Shown: positions 42,691 to 53,728 of the stretch, in pieces
Layout of the letters: the number at the start of each line of letters is the position of its first letter
Position numbering within the stretch: position 1 is the first letter of the stretch
DNA from: Dactylellina haptotyla
Lineage: Eukaryota; Ascomycota; Orbiliomycetes; Orbiliales; Orbiliaceae
Assembly (NCBI GenBank): GCA_031310005.1
Contig: CM062385.1
Location: 1,302,001-1,366,000 of the forward strand
Direction of reading: 5' to 3'
Length of the DNA: 64,000 bases
The notes under the pieces: generated by a model
Told to the model about the DNA's origin: nothing
The model's database searches: none
The model's input: the letters and a program-made list of their open reading frames with translations, nothing else
Made by a program: the position numbers and the translations under genes

Positions 42691-42814
42691 TATTATAATT
42701 GTGGTTATAATTATACTATATGTAGATAGTATATAGTTAGCTAGAACACACAATTAACTCATCATCACACATCATACATAGATAACGACATTCGTACATA
42801 CCGTAGTACCAACA
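42691..42814 (+). repeat. 3' LTR of gypsy copy B
   Basis: The 124-bp LTR ends GTACATACCGTAGTACCAACA-like at 42,814, followed by attat (42,815-42,819), the same 5 bp that precedes the 5' LTR. Differences from the 5' LTR are almost all transitions plus small gaps, as RIP would leave. A partly GC-rich stretch, GCGATAGGGCG (42,679-42,689), precedes it where a polypurine tract is expected. Confidence 0.75.
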
Positions 42815-45800
42815 ATTATTATTTCTAAAATAAATTATTAATAATAATTTATATTTATTCATTTAATTAACCATAAAATTAATATTAAATTTCTTTTTTA
42901 TAATTATTTTAATAACTTTTTTTTTACTCATATTATTTTTATCAATATCCATCTTTTCAAACAATATTAAATAAAAATAGTTTTTTATAATTAAAATTAT
43001 TATATTAAATATTATTAATTTTAAAAAATATATAAAAAATTATTTTTTTATTTTATATATTAAATAAAAATTAAAAATTCTTTTAATATAAAATATACTT
43101 CAAATAATTTTTATCAATAATTGATTATACTAATAAAAAAGAATATTATAACCTTTATTAAAAAAAAATTTATTTTTATTACTATTATTAATACTATTAA
43201 AATATTTTTTATTATTTCCGAAAAAATAAAAAATATATTACTAAATTAGTTTTATTATTTTAATAATAAATATTTCTATTTTACTATATTTTATTAAATA
43301 TATAATTTAACCTTATTTTAATTTTTATTATTTTAAAATATTTTTATACATTTTATATTTAAATTATTTATTTTATAAACAAAAAAAGAATAATTCTTTA
43401 TTAAAATTTTAAAAATTAAATATTTTAACAAAAAATCGTACAAATATTTTATTTTCTAAAATAATATTCTTTATAATATATTAAAAATTTATCTCAATAT
43501 TATATATAATAATTATTATTTTAGAAATTTTAAATATATAATTTTAATTTTTTTAATTTAAAATTATATTAAGGTTATAAAATATTTTATTAAAATTTAT
43601 AATTTTAAAATAATATTATTTTAATTTTTAATATTATTAAAATTATATCTTAAATATTTTTTCCAAAAATTTGAATATGATTTAGATTATTTATATATTT
43701 CTTTAAATATTTAAATAATTAATTATATATTTTTAGGTTAGATAGAATATAGACTACTTTATAATTAATATTAAGAAAATATATTTATAAAATAAAAATA
43801 AAAATTTAATTACATATTTAATTTATTTCTATTTTAGGCAAATAAAATATATCTCTTAATAATTAATATTATTTAAAAATTAAATTTATTTTTAAAAAAT
43901 ATTTTTAACCTAATAAATTAGAATAATATTTAAATAATTAAATTTTAATAAGTTTTAATATTAAATTTAAATAGATTATATAAAATATATTATTTAGCCT
44001 TTTAACCTTTATTTTTATTTTATATTTTTTTAAATTATTTAAATTTTGTGGGGTTGGTTATAATACCCTTATATATTATTTTAATTAATAATTAATAAAT
44101 ATTAGTTTATATATGGTGTAAAAATATTAAAACAATTAAAAAGTTTTTAAAAAAATAGCTTTATTTTTTAATTTTCTAAATTTTTATAAATTGGGGTAAA
44201 AATTAATAATTTTTAATTATAATTTTAATTGTATTAATAAATATATTAATAATTAGTTGAATTATATATATAAAATATAAAATATATAATTAATATTTAT
44301 TTTATAAAATAGAAACTCTTTCAACTATATTATATAAAATATTAAATAAAAGTTTTTAAAATAATTTATTATTAATATAATAAAAATGTTATTAATTATT
44401 ATTCTATTATTAAATATATTATTAATAATAATTATAAGTAATTATATTTATAATTTAAATAAATTTAAAATTTTAATGACTTTATTAATAATATAATCAT
44501 TTATATAACATTTTATTAATTATTCAAATTTAATTAATTGATAGTAAAATTTTCAATCATTATTAATCTAATAAATAATAATTATTAAAAATACAATTTT
44601 ATTAAAAACTATTTAAATATTTAATATAAAAAAATCTTTCTATATAATAATATTTCTATTTAAATCTTTTTTTATAATTTAAAAAATATTTAAAAATAAA
44701 CCTTTATTAATTTTATTGAAAAATAGTAATATTTAATTATAATAATTTAAATAAATCATAGATTTTTAAATTAAAAATTTAAAAATAAATTATTAATAAA
44801 TTTTTTTAAATATTACATTTAAAAATTAATTAATATAAAAATATATTTATTTTAAGATTAACACATTAAAAAAAAATTATATATTAAAATAAATTCAATA
44901 GAAATAAATTATAAATTAATATTTATCTAAGAACTTTATCAATAATTTTAAAATTATTATTCCAAAATTTTTAATATATAAATATTTTATAATTTAATTA
45001 TAAATTTTATATAATAATTTTAATTACCCAATATTCCAATTTATAATATTACTAAAATCTTTTATATAATAAAAATCTTTTTTAAAATTTTAAATTATTA
45101 AATTGTATAATTTATAATTTGAAATTATATTATAATAATTAATATATTATAATATTTTGAATTATATAAAATATAATTTTGATAATTATAAATAATTTAT
45201 AAGCTTATAAATAAATTTATTATTTTAATTTTATTATAAATTTAAAAATAAATATATAACTATATATATAAATATTAATAAAGAATAATATAAAATATAT
45301 ATAAAATAATTAAAAATAAATTTTTTAATTAGTTATTAAAATTTTATATTAAAATATTATTAATTTATATAAATAATAGGTTTTATTATTTCTTATTAAT
45401 TAAATATAGTATTTAAAAAATTAATAATCGTTTTTATATATAATATTTATAATTAAATAATTATAATAATAATTATAATATTTATATATATATTAAAATT
45501 AAATTATAATTATAATATTATCTATAAAATATTAATAAATTTATATTTTAATAATATTAAAGCTTATAGCTTTTTTAACTCCTAAAAAAAAATCATTTTT
45601 TATTAAATTTTATTAAATTTTATATATAATATTTTTATAAATGTATATTTTAAATAATATATTAAATTTTATAATTTTATTTATATATATAATAATAAAC
45701 GAAAATCTGTGTGATAGGAAGTATATTGTATATATAAAATATAAATTAAAAATTTTTAAGTTAATTGAAATTATATTAAAAAATTTCTAAAATAATATAA

Positions 45801-47791
45801 TTTTAATTTATAAATTAATTAAATAAATAATAATTAATAAATTTTTAAGTTAATTATAGTGTAATATATATAAAAATAATTTTTTTTTTTAATTTAATAA
45901 AAAAAATGTAAAATAAAAAAATATTTTAAAGAGTTTTAAATTTTTTAGGTGTGGGTTTTTTTTTTTTTTTATTTTTTTTTTTATTTTTTTTTATATTATT
46001 ATTTTTTTCTTCTATATTTTTTTTTATATTATTTTTCTTTTCTTTTTTTTTCTTTTTATATTTTTTTATTTAATTTTCTCTTTATTTTTTTTTATTAAAT
46101 ATTTTTTTTTAAAATTATTTTATTAAAAAATATAAAACTCTATTATTTTTTTTTTTTTTTAAAAAATATTTTAAAAATTTAGGATCTCATTTGGTTGTTT
46201 CAAAACAACAAAGTTTATTAATTTTTTTAATAAAATAATTAAAATATTATAATTTTTTTTAAAATTAAATTTTTTATTTATATTTTTTTTTAAAATAATT
46301 TTTTTTTTTTAATTTTAAAAAGCTAATTTTTTTTTAATATATTTTTTAAATATTTAATTTTTTAAATATCCATTTTTTTTTATCTATTTAAATAAATAAA
46401 GATATTATTTTTTTCTAAATAAATTTTTATATTAAATTTTTTTTATAAAATTTTATTTTAATATTTAATAATATTTTATTTTAATTAATTTTACTTTTTT
46501 AATATTTTTTTTAATATTTATATATATATATTTATATATTTTTTTATAATTTTTATTTATTAAGAGATTTTTTACTTTAATAAAATTAATATAATTAAAA
46601 GGGTATAAAATTTTTTAAATTTAAAAAGTTTTATATAATTTAATAATAATAAAATAAATGTGAGAGGAATGGTAATAATATTATTTATTTAATTTAATAA
46701 TAAATTTAAATTCTTAATTAATTTTTATTAATCATTTTTTAATTTATAAATAAAATAATTTAATATTTAATAATTTTAATATATAATATAGTAAATATAG
46801 TATAAAAATAAAAAATTAAACTAATTATATATAACTTTATTTAAAACATATATTTTATTGATGGGTATACATAATTAATTTATTATATATAAAAAAATTA
46901 ATTTTTATTATTTATTAATAAAATATTATATATTAATATTTTAAAAATAATTTTTTTAATTATAGTTTTTAAAAAATAAGAAGATATTAAAAATTAATAA
47001 ATTTTTAATTCCAAAATTATTTTTTATATATTTAATTTATAAAATTATATATAAAATTATAATAATATTACTTATATTTAATATAAAAATGACCTAAAAT
47101 TTTAAAATAATATTATAATAATATTATAAGAAATTACAAAATATTTTTTATAAAAATTTTAAATATAAGTTATTTAGTTTTTTATTTTATAATAAATTAA
47201 ATTTTTATTAATTTATAATTATTATTATAATATAGGTATTAATTTTTTTATAATATATACAAAATATATTATTATTATATAAAAAAATTTAATTTTTTAT
47301 ATAAAAATTTTAAAATATATAGATTTTAAAATTAATAAAATATATTTAAATATAAATTATATTTAATATTATAAAACAATTAATATATTCGAAAATTAAT
47401 AAATAATATTTAAAAATTAAAATAAATAATAATATTAAAAATTACTTAATAATAAAAATAGTTAAAGCTAAAGCCACCTATACTAAAAAAGTTTCTAATA
47501 TTAATAAAATAGGTAGAGGAGATAATAACAACAATAATAATAAAAATAAAAATAAAAATAAAAATAAAAATGGAGGTAACAATAAAAAAAAATAAAAAAT
47601 AAAAATAAAATTTTTTTTATTTATTTTTATTAAATTTTAAAATTAAAATTAAATCATTTAATATTTATAATTTTTATATAAAACTTTAATTTTATATTAA
47701 ATTTTAATATTTTAATTTACATATAAATTTAATTTTTTTTTTTAATATTAATATATAAAATATTAATTATATATATATTATTTATGTGAAT
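42815..47791. other. AT-rich DNA, unassigned
   Basis: About 5 kb of AT-rich DNA between copy B and the hAT-like terminus. If copy B inserted into copy A, the sequence right of 42,814 should continue copy A's 5' leader, but I could not align it with 27.3-27.8 kb. Another element may therefore be present. Visible features are a strongly T-rich tract at about 45,950-46,500 and a short readable stretch at about 47,461-47,575. The latter ends in an AAAAAT simple repeat (about 47,542-47,570) that would encode Lys/Asn. No gene is supported. Confidence 0.4.
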
Positions 47792-47969
47792 ACCTATGAA
47801 TAATACCAAAATTTTATAAATTAAACCTACCCCACCAAAAAATAGATTACAGGTACTCGCAAATAAACCCGCCCCAGAGCCCACACTAATTTTAAATAGG
47901 CTAGACTCTAATTAGGCCTATATAATATAAAAAATAGGTTAGGCCTACAGAGCCTATTAGCAACCCCTA
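47792..47969. mobile_element. hAT-like element remnant, right terminus clear
   Basis: The right end reads, inward on the minus strand, TAGGGGTTGCTAATAGGCTC, nearly the left end of the MITE at 6,162. It interrupts the leader of the LTR at 48,024-48,156. The 8 bp on the right (gtgtaaat) and at the proposed left edge (atgtgaat, 47,784-47,791) differ only by two transitions, as RIP could make. The left terminus itself does not show the TIR, so the left boundary is tentative. The interior has CCTACCCC and CCCGCCCC motifs typical of hAT subterminal repeats. Confidence 0.5.
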
Positions 47970-48156
47970 GTGTAAATATCATTTCGCTTATAGTAGACAA
48001 TCATTTTATTTAATATTATTAATTATTAATATTATAATATATATAAATATTATTATCTATATGATGTGTGATGATAAGTTGATTATATATGTTCTAATTA
48101 ATTATCTGTTATTTATATATAGTGTGTATCAACACTTGGTGGCCACAATCGTAACA
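47970..48156 (-). repeat. Gypsy 5' LTR and leader start (probable detached end of copy A)
   Basis: The LTR is 48,024-48,156, on the minus strand starting TGTTACGATTGTGG at 48,156. The sequence to its left (47,970-48,023) aligns with the start of copy B's leader (27,215-27,270), so this is a 5' LTR of a minus-strand element. Family and orientation match copy A, whose body ends at 27,082. If it is A's own end, A was split by B and by the DNA at 42,815-47,791. The 5-bp flanks of the two outer LTRs (aataa and attat) do not agree, so a separate truncated copy is possible. Confidence 0.6.
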
Positions 48157-48856
48157 ATTATTTAGGATAGATGTTAATTATATAATATTTAAAATCTAAA
48201 TATAAAGAGTTTTTTGAATAATTTAAAACATAATATTATTAAAACTAATTAAATATTAAATATTATCTAAAATAATTAGATATTATACATTATTTAAATG
48301 ATGGGGGATAGTTAGTTCAAATTATCATCCCGAGTGTCTTATCGTCAGATGATTGGGCCCGGATGACAATACATTTTTTTGCTGATGTATTATAATATAT
48401 ATATATATTAATTTTTATTATTATTAACTACCCCGATTATTATTATTTATTTTATTTATTATCTTTATTAAAATTCGAAAAACCTACCCCGGGTAAATAT
48501 AAGCAAAATTCCTAAAAGTACACTTATACCACCAGATTAGTATAATATTCGTAATAAGCAATAAATATATAATAATAATTAATAATAATAATAATATAAA
48601 TAGTTAGAAAGAATGGGAAATTTCTCTTTTCTCTCCTTATCCTTATCCGCCTCATCATCTAGGATCACGTATATTTTTCTTGTGTGGTTGCTTCGTTGTT
48701 TTACAATACCACAATCTAATTTATTATATCACAACACAACATCCGTTGATATTTACAACTCTGACACTTAATAATTTCAAAAACATCCCAAAATCTTCCA
48801 CACTATTACCACACACATATAGAATATGAGGCTGGCCGATTTTAGGTACCCGAACC
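48157..48856. promoter_or_regulatory. Repeat/gene border and tof1 upstream region
   Basis: To about 48,290 the sequence is AT-rich repeat debris. At 48,300-48,390 a GC-richer patch contains a short inverted repeat (48,321-48,330 with 48,361-48,370) and a match to the TIR of the 28,676 element (48,366-48,388, including TTTTTTGCTGATG). From about 48,600 base composition becomes normal. A pyrimidine-rich tract at about 48,624-48,650 (TTTCTCTTTTCTCTCC) is typical of fungal core promoters. Only about 250 bp of normal DNA precede the tof1 start codon. Confidence 0.5.
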
Positions 48857-51800
48857 ATGGATAATGCCGAGATTTACATGCAACCTGCTGGGTTCAATGC
48901 GATCGATCCATCACTTAGAGCCCATGTATATGGACTTGTTACAGCGGTGAGTTTGTATACCGAATTTATAAGCTAGAGCTTACATTATAACTGGAAATTA
49001 GTTGGGTGGTCCATCGCCAGATGACCCAGAAAGGTATACGTTAGGGGATGATGTCTTGGGTTGCCTTCGTGATATTAAACGGTGGTTAAAGGGCTATGAC
49101 GAGAAACTGAATAGGCTAGATGTAGCTCGATGCCTTTCTGAGGCAAATTTAGTCGTTGGCGACCTTCTTGAGATCTTATCTCATTCACTTCTAAGAGGAG
49201 ATATTGCTTCCAATCAACCTAACAAGATCGGCCTGGCATGTGGTAGGTAACACATTGCCACCTGCTTTATGATGTTATCTGGTAGTGTCTGGATTTTAAT
49301 CGAATCAATGAAAATACAAAAACTGAATTTATTCCTACCAATAGTTGAATTGCTTGTGCCACTTACCTGGCCACTGGACAAAACAGAGATGTCTATGACC
49401 ATCAATCATCATCGACATATACCTGCCCTTAGACATTCCCAGGTTCGCTACAAACAAGCTATCCTCGCCCATAGGTCGGGTTCTATACTTAAGGCGTGCT
49501 GCGTCAATGCACTCCCTCCAATGTCATTAGCGGCACAGCAAAGAACGGCTCGAGATGAAAGCATAATTCGGTTGGTGCTGTATTTTATCAGGAACATCTT
49601 GCAAATTGAATGCATCCAAGAAGATAGCAAGGATATCAAAGAGGCTGTTTCGAGAAGTTCTGTCATTAACTCGTTCGGTTTACAAGGGGTATTTAGCCTT
49701 CTGGTGTCAATCATCTCGGGTATCCCGGAGTTATTCGAACAACAGGATGTGGCTGTACTCGAGGTTCTATTTCAATTACTTCAAGGTATTGAAATACAGC
49801 AACTGTTAACGTGCATAGATAAAAACAGCGACAGAAACGACGAGATGGATGCGAATACTCTAGCACATTTACTTCGCAAGGATCATGAATTAAAACACAC
49901 CCGGAAACCACAGTCACGACACAACCGGTTTGGTACAACCGTTGTTTTCCAGAAAGAGGTAGGCCGATCAACGCCTAAATGTATAAGCAACCATATGTCT
50001 AATGAACTTTAGAATGGTCAAAAATCGGTTCTATCTGGTAACGAGGCTCTCCTCGGTGAAGAGAATGGACTTAAGCAACTCGACGCCACGAAGAAATGGC
50101 GAAAACCGCAACAAGTAAAGAAGATGCAAAGCCGTATCGTAAGTCAAACATACCCCTTTTAGCCTGTTCGATGAACCGACAGCGAGTAAAAATTTCAAGA
50201 AAAATCTAACATATGATTGAAGACTGGACATCATGTATACCTAGATGTTTTAGCTCAAGAGAATCTCCGGAGATTTCTTATACACATACTTAAATCTGGG
50301 TTTAACTGTAAGTTAATGGGAGTGTTTATGATTGGCAAAGTTAGATCCTTATAGCGCATAGCGCTTTTTCAAAGTGTTAGGAAAGCGGTTGAAAGGGACT
50401 CTGAAAGAGTTATAGGTTCCATACATTCTACCCAGTTGTTTTATGTGGGCTCTATTATGATGGAAATTGGTCAGTACCTGAAGAAAAATGGCATTGGGTT
50501 GACCGAGGGTGATCTGTTCGAATTCTGTGATTTGTCCTCTCTGCTCCACGCCGAAACATTCATTGTATTGTTTAGACACATGCGGGAAGGCCTAGAACTA
50601 AAGGTAACACCGGCGGCGTATTCTGCCTATGTTCCAACTTACTCACACCAGCCCTTTATAGTCTCGAGACGATGTCCAATCAGGGTGCCTCTTCTTTACG
50701 CAACTAGTAAGTAGCCCAGGGTAAATTTCTAGGTCTTCTTCGAGAATCTAATACCATTGAAACCTAGCTTCTTATGGTCTCCGAGATGATGCAATCAGGC
50801 ACTTCTGAGGAAAAATCAGTCGCCGATAATATTTTGAACCGGTTGTTTTACGAAGAATCGCTACAGGATTTGATGATAGCTATCCTTCGATCTGGGCACA
50901 AACAATCACTTCAGTGGGGGTTTCGACTCATTTTCACATGTGAATACCATAGCTAACAAAACGAATACAGTTTTTTGAAAATTGTAACGGAGATGTCACA
51001 CGTATATCTTCGGTCTTTAGAAAGATATTCTAGGCAAAACTCGTCAATGATAGTTAAGTCAAAGAAAAATTTAACGACACAGGCCATCGACCCTACAGAG
51101 AGTTCGGGTTCTGACGAGGAATCGAAGACGCGCACTCGGCCAAGAGCTGCCGAGAAACAATTTGATTTCCTTCGGTGCGAAAGCAAGTTTTTGACGCAAT
51201 CTTCCCTAGAATCCTTCTTAGAGCTACTTCAACACTACAAAGAACTGGACGATTTGCAGCTTCGACGTTGTATAAATTTCCTGCACCGCATTTTTGTCAA
51301 AAGAGGGGAGACTGTATCCCTATTCCGGTTAAAAACCATTCTCATATTACAAGACGTCGCATATTATACGAGAGACTCGAAAACACACATTGAAATAATT
51401 ACGTTTATCCAATACTTTAGCAAACAGCTTGTTCGTAAATTGAATGAAAATGAGCCGCTTTTTGTTGAGGTAAGTCGTCATTTCCCGCTGTTCCTTGTGG
51501 CTGGTGCTTGGTCTGCTTCTTATTATTCTTCGTAGTTGTTGTTCCCAAAATCCACAAAAACTTCATACTTCCTCCAGCACGGAAAAGAAAGAGACATTCA
51601 GCAAAAAAGTCCGAGGTGAGCTGGTTGAGTGGCGATTCGTCCTTCCATTGCCTAATTTTCTGGTTAGATTACCACCGATACTCGAATTCAACAAGCAGCT
51701 GGATCAAGACAAACAAATTGCGATAGCAATATCTCTGGTACTTCAAGATGATACATGTAAAGGTCAACTGGGGTGGGTGGAATCTGTGCTACGTAGAGTA

Positions 51801-52816
51801 CTCAAAGAGAAGGATGATTCTCAGAAAGCTTCGCCATCCCTTGATACTAGCAAAGAAATACCTCACGCAACAAAAATGGCATCTACGATAGGTATTAGAT
51901 CTCCAAGCCCCCTCTTCTCTGAAACCTATTTAAGTTTCTGCATTGATAATCTCACATCTAAGCGGTGGTGGCAGTCATTAAATTTGATAACAATAATCGT
52001 TCTCTTTTGCACTTCCTAAACAATAAACTCCAACTACTAATGAGAGTTTTGGGATTTGGTTCGGAAGGGACAGGTAGACATAATTGCCCCGCATCAATAT
52101 AAGATAGAGTTACTGACCACATTTTTGGTATCTCACTAATTGAACTAGACCAAAGCGAGTTTGCATATCTATCCGAGAATTCTACCTCTGTAGAAACCTT
52201 GACTGAAAACCTAGCAACCCTGCTAAAGTACCAACATTCCCCGATTTCAGAATTAGAAGATGCAGATGGATATATTAGCGTCAAAAAGAAGCGGGGCGCC
52301 AACAAGGGACCAGAAGCCGAAGTTGACGTAGACGATAGATCTGAGGATGCTGGATATGAATTCCCAGATAACCCACGGGAAGCTCGAAAAGGGAGAAGAG
52401 GGATACCGAGATCGGGATCGCCACCCCAGCCGAAAAAGAAACCCGACGACGAGATAATGCGTGCTAGACGGGAAGAACGTAGACAGCGGGAAAAGGAAAG
52501 AAGAATGGGTATCAAAAGCGCTCTTTACATAGCTTCTTCAGATGATGACTCTGACGATGAAAGAGATCGCGAGTTCCTTGAAAACGAGAGGAAGCAGCGG
52601 GAAGCGATGGGTAAAGCTACGGCAGATGCTTTGGCAAACGAACAGGCGGCAAATGAATTAATTGAGCCACGGCAAAAGCGGATAGCGGCAGGTTATCATG
52701 GAAGACGGGCAAAACGGGCTAGGAGAGGTCCTTTAGAATATGGCAGTAATTCCGAAGAAAGATATTTATCTGACAGCGGTAGCAGCAGTTCTGTGTTGGG
52801 TGAAAAATCGGAGTAG
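48857..52816 (+). CDS. tof1: Tof1/Swi1 (Timeless family) replication fork protection protein
   Basis: Tof1/Swi1 pairs with Csm3/Swi3 in the nuclear fork protection complex. It stabilises paused replication forks and aids checkpoint signalling. The start, [11 protein letters not shown] then [27 protein letters not shown] (about residue 112) and NHHRHIPAL, is diagnostic for the TIMELESS N-terminal domain. The tail is charged, with [11 protein letters not shown] near residue 966 and a nuclear-signal-like RRAKRARRG near 1,019. My 13-exon model keeps frame throughout and gives 1,056 aa: 48857-48946, 49002-49242, 49345-49958, 50013-50138, 50223-50307, 50362-50603, 50652-50684, 50768-50913, 50971-51469, 51536-51615, 51668-51891, 51975-52058, 52110-52816. 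Exons 6-8 and the 52,058/52,110 junction are the least certain, since some donors are weak (GTGCCT, GTGGGG). The length is slightly short for filamentous fungi. The gene is the first beyond the repeat block. Confidence 0.93.
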
Positions 52817-53728
52817 ACAAGATAGTTTCGATTGACCCACGCAAAAGGCACGCGTGCTGTTCGTGCTGGAGCGTCGTGTGTTTAAGCTCCTCTGGTAATA
52901 TAAACCTTTATAATCGTAAATATACAAATATTAATTATAACCACAAATATATATTTAAGGTAAACTCTAAGCTTAGCAGTCCATTGCCTGTGGGTGGCTC
53001 AGGCTGAGGTGAGCCAGGGGTTTGGTCTTGGCGCCCTCTTGCCTTTCTCGGAGAAGGTTCCTTTGTTTATACTTAAATTAGAAGCAGTGACAACGCAAAT
53101 GTAACTCGCCATTGCTATGGATGCGACGGTGCCTTGCTTCTTTCAAATACTTGGTCTGAGAATGTTTTTGGCTGCCGGACTTCTCCTTCCTTCCCTGCTT
53201 CCTCTTCTCCGCCTCCTTCGCCTACCACCAGCTCTCTATATTTCTCTCTTTTAGTTTCTTTCTCTCTACTAATTTTAATTTCAAGATATATAATTTACTT
53301 GAATATATTCTTTCTTTCGCTTCTGTCGTTCCGACCCCTTTTCGTCCATCAACCTTTCTGCTCTTTCTTGAACACGACACTCCTTCATCTTTAAAGAGAA
53401 TCACAGGCCCAATTAAACCCTTTCATCAACCCACGTAACCGACGCGACGACCCCTTTTTTGCACGGCCTTTCCGCACTCTCTTCCAGCGGAGGCAAAAAC
53501 GAAACAAAATAGAATAGCTATTACTTATTCGCCCTGATATCAAATTGCCGGTATTTTCTGGAGAAATATCAAATTAAATACTTGTTGTAATTGGAAGAAA
53601 GGATTATATATACACTTGTCCTCAGCTCACCCTCACCGAACACTCGAAGCCCGACCACACTCTGCTTCAGCCCGAATATCCTAACAGGTCCGATACTAGG
53701 CGTATCCTAAAGAGATACCGCGGAAGCC
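52817..53728. promoter_or_regulatory. Intergenic: tof1 3' end and upstream of the DUF7137-like gene
   Basis: These 912 bp hold an AT-rich stretch just after tof1 (about 52,900-52,970), probably 3' untranslated DNA. A GC-richer unremarkable part lies at 52,970-53,060. A long C/T-rich region (about 53,150-53,350) is open on one strand only by composition. A TATA-like ATTATATATACA at about 53,605 lies about 125 bp before the next start codon. No tRNA or other RNA gene is seen. Confidence 0.4.

Larger units (their letters stand above)
27083..42814 (+). mobile_element. Dead Ty3/gypsy-type LTR retrotransposon, copy B (plus strand, composite)
   Basis: This 15.7-kb composite is bounded by matching LTRs and a 5-bp attat target repeat. 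Order: 5' LTR and primer site, leader, a TIR element (28,676-29,411), gag-like region (about 29.6-30.3 kb), retropepsin-like region (about 30.98-31.2 kb, with VKIRGIKKLVILLI), an inner copia-like block (about 34.3-38.9 kb) with tandemly doubled gag, RNase H with its D-x-L-S-R-L end (about 40.4-40.71 kb), pre-integrase linker (about 40.85-41.0 kb), integrase-like remains, and 3' LTR. The RNase H and protease traces are of the type common in ascomycete gypsy elements. It is broken throughout by very many stops. It sits inside copy A in opposite orientation. Confidence 0.7.
1..48600. other. RIP-like AT-rich heterochromatic block
   Basis: By eye roughly nine bases in ten are A or T. No open frame of believable coding quality exists; the longest open stretches are element relics or chance. 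Copies of the same repeat inside the block differ mainly by C/T and G/A transitions, which fits repeat-induced point mutation, known in Pezizomycotina. Small GC-richer islands mark later insertions or patches that escaped: about 4,432-4,478, 6,162-6,413, 13,149-13,192, 15,674-15,917, 20,141-20,370, 28,676-29,411 (ends only), 30,981-31,110, 34,480-34,625, 36,109-36,262, 41,728-41,840 and 48,300-48,390. The change to normal composition is abrupt near 48,600. It could be a pericentromeric, subtelomeric or interstitial AT isochore; the sequence alone does not say which. Confidence 0.9.

Noticed and set aside
47542-47570. AAAAAT tandem units considered as a CRISPR-like or telomere-like array
   Set aside because: It is a simple microsatellite without spacers, and its unit does not match fungal telomere repeats.
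1-48600. Mitochondrial DNA or assembly junk as an explanation of the AT-rich block
   Set aside because: It contains LTRs with target duplications, DNA-transposon ends and nested insertions, and no mitochondrial rRNA, tRNA or respiratory genes. RIP-altered nuclear repeats explain it better.
49214-50579. Several open frames antisense to tof1
   Set aside because: They are shadows of well-conserved coding exons with no family resemblance of their own.
52970-53060. Possible tRNA-derived SINE
   Set aside because: GC-richer, but it lacks convincing A and B box spacing, an acceptor stem or a poly-A/T end.
53134-53394. 86-codon plus-strand open frame rich in Ser, Pro and Leu
   Set aside because: It lies in a C/T-rich promoter tract; the open frame is a product of pyrimidine composition.
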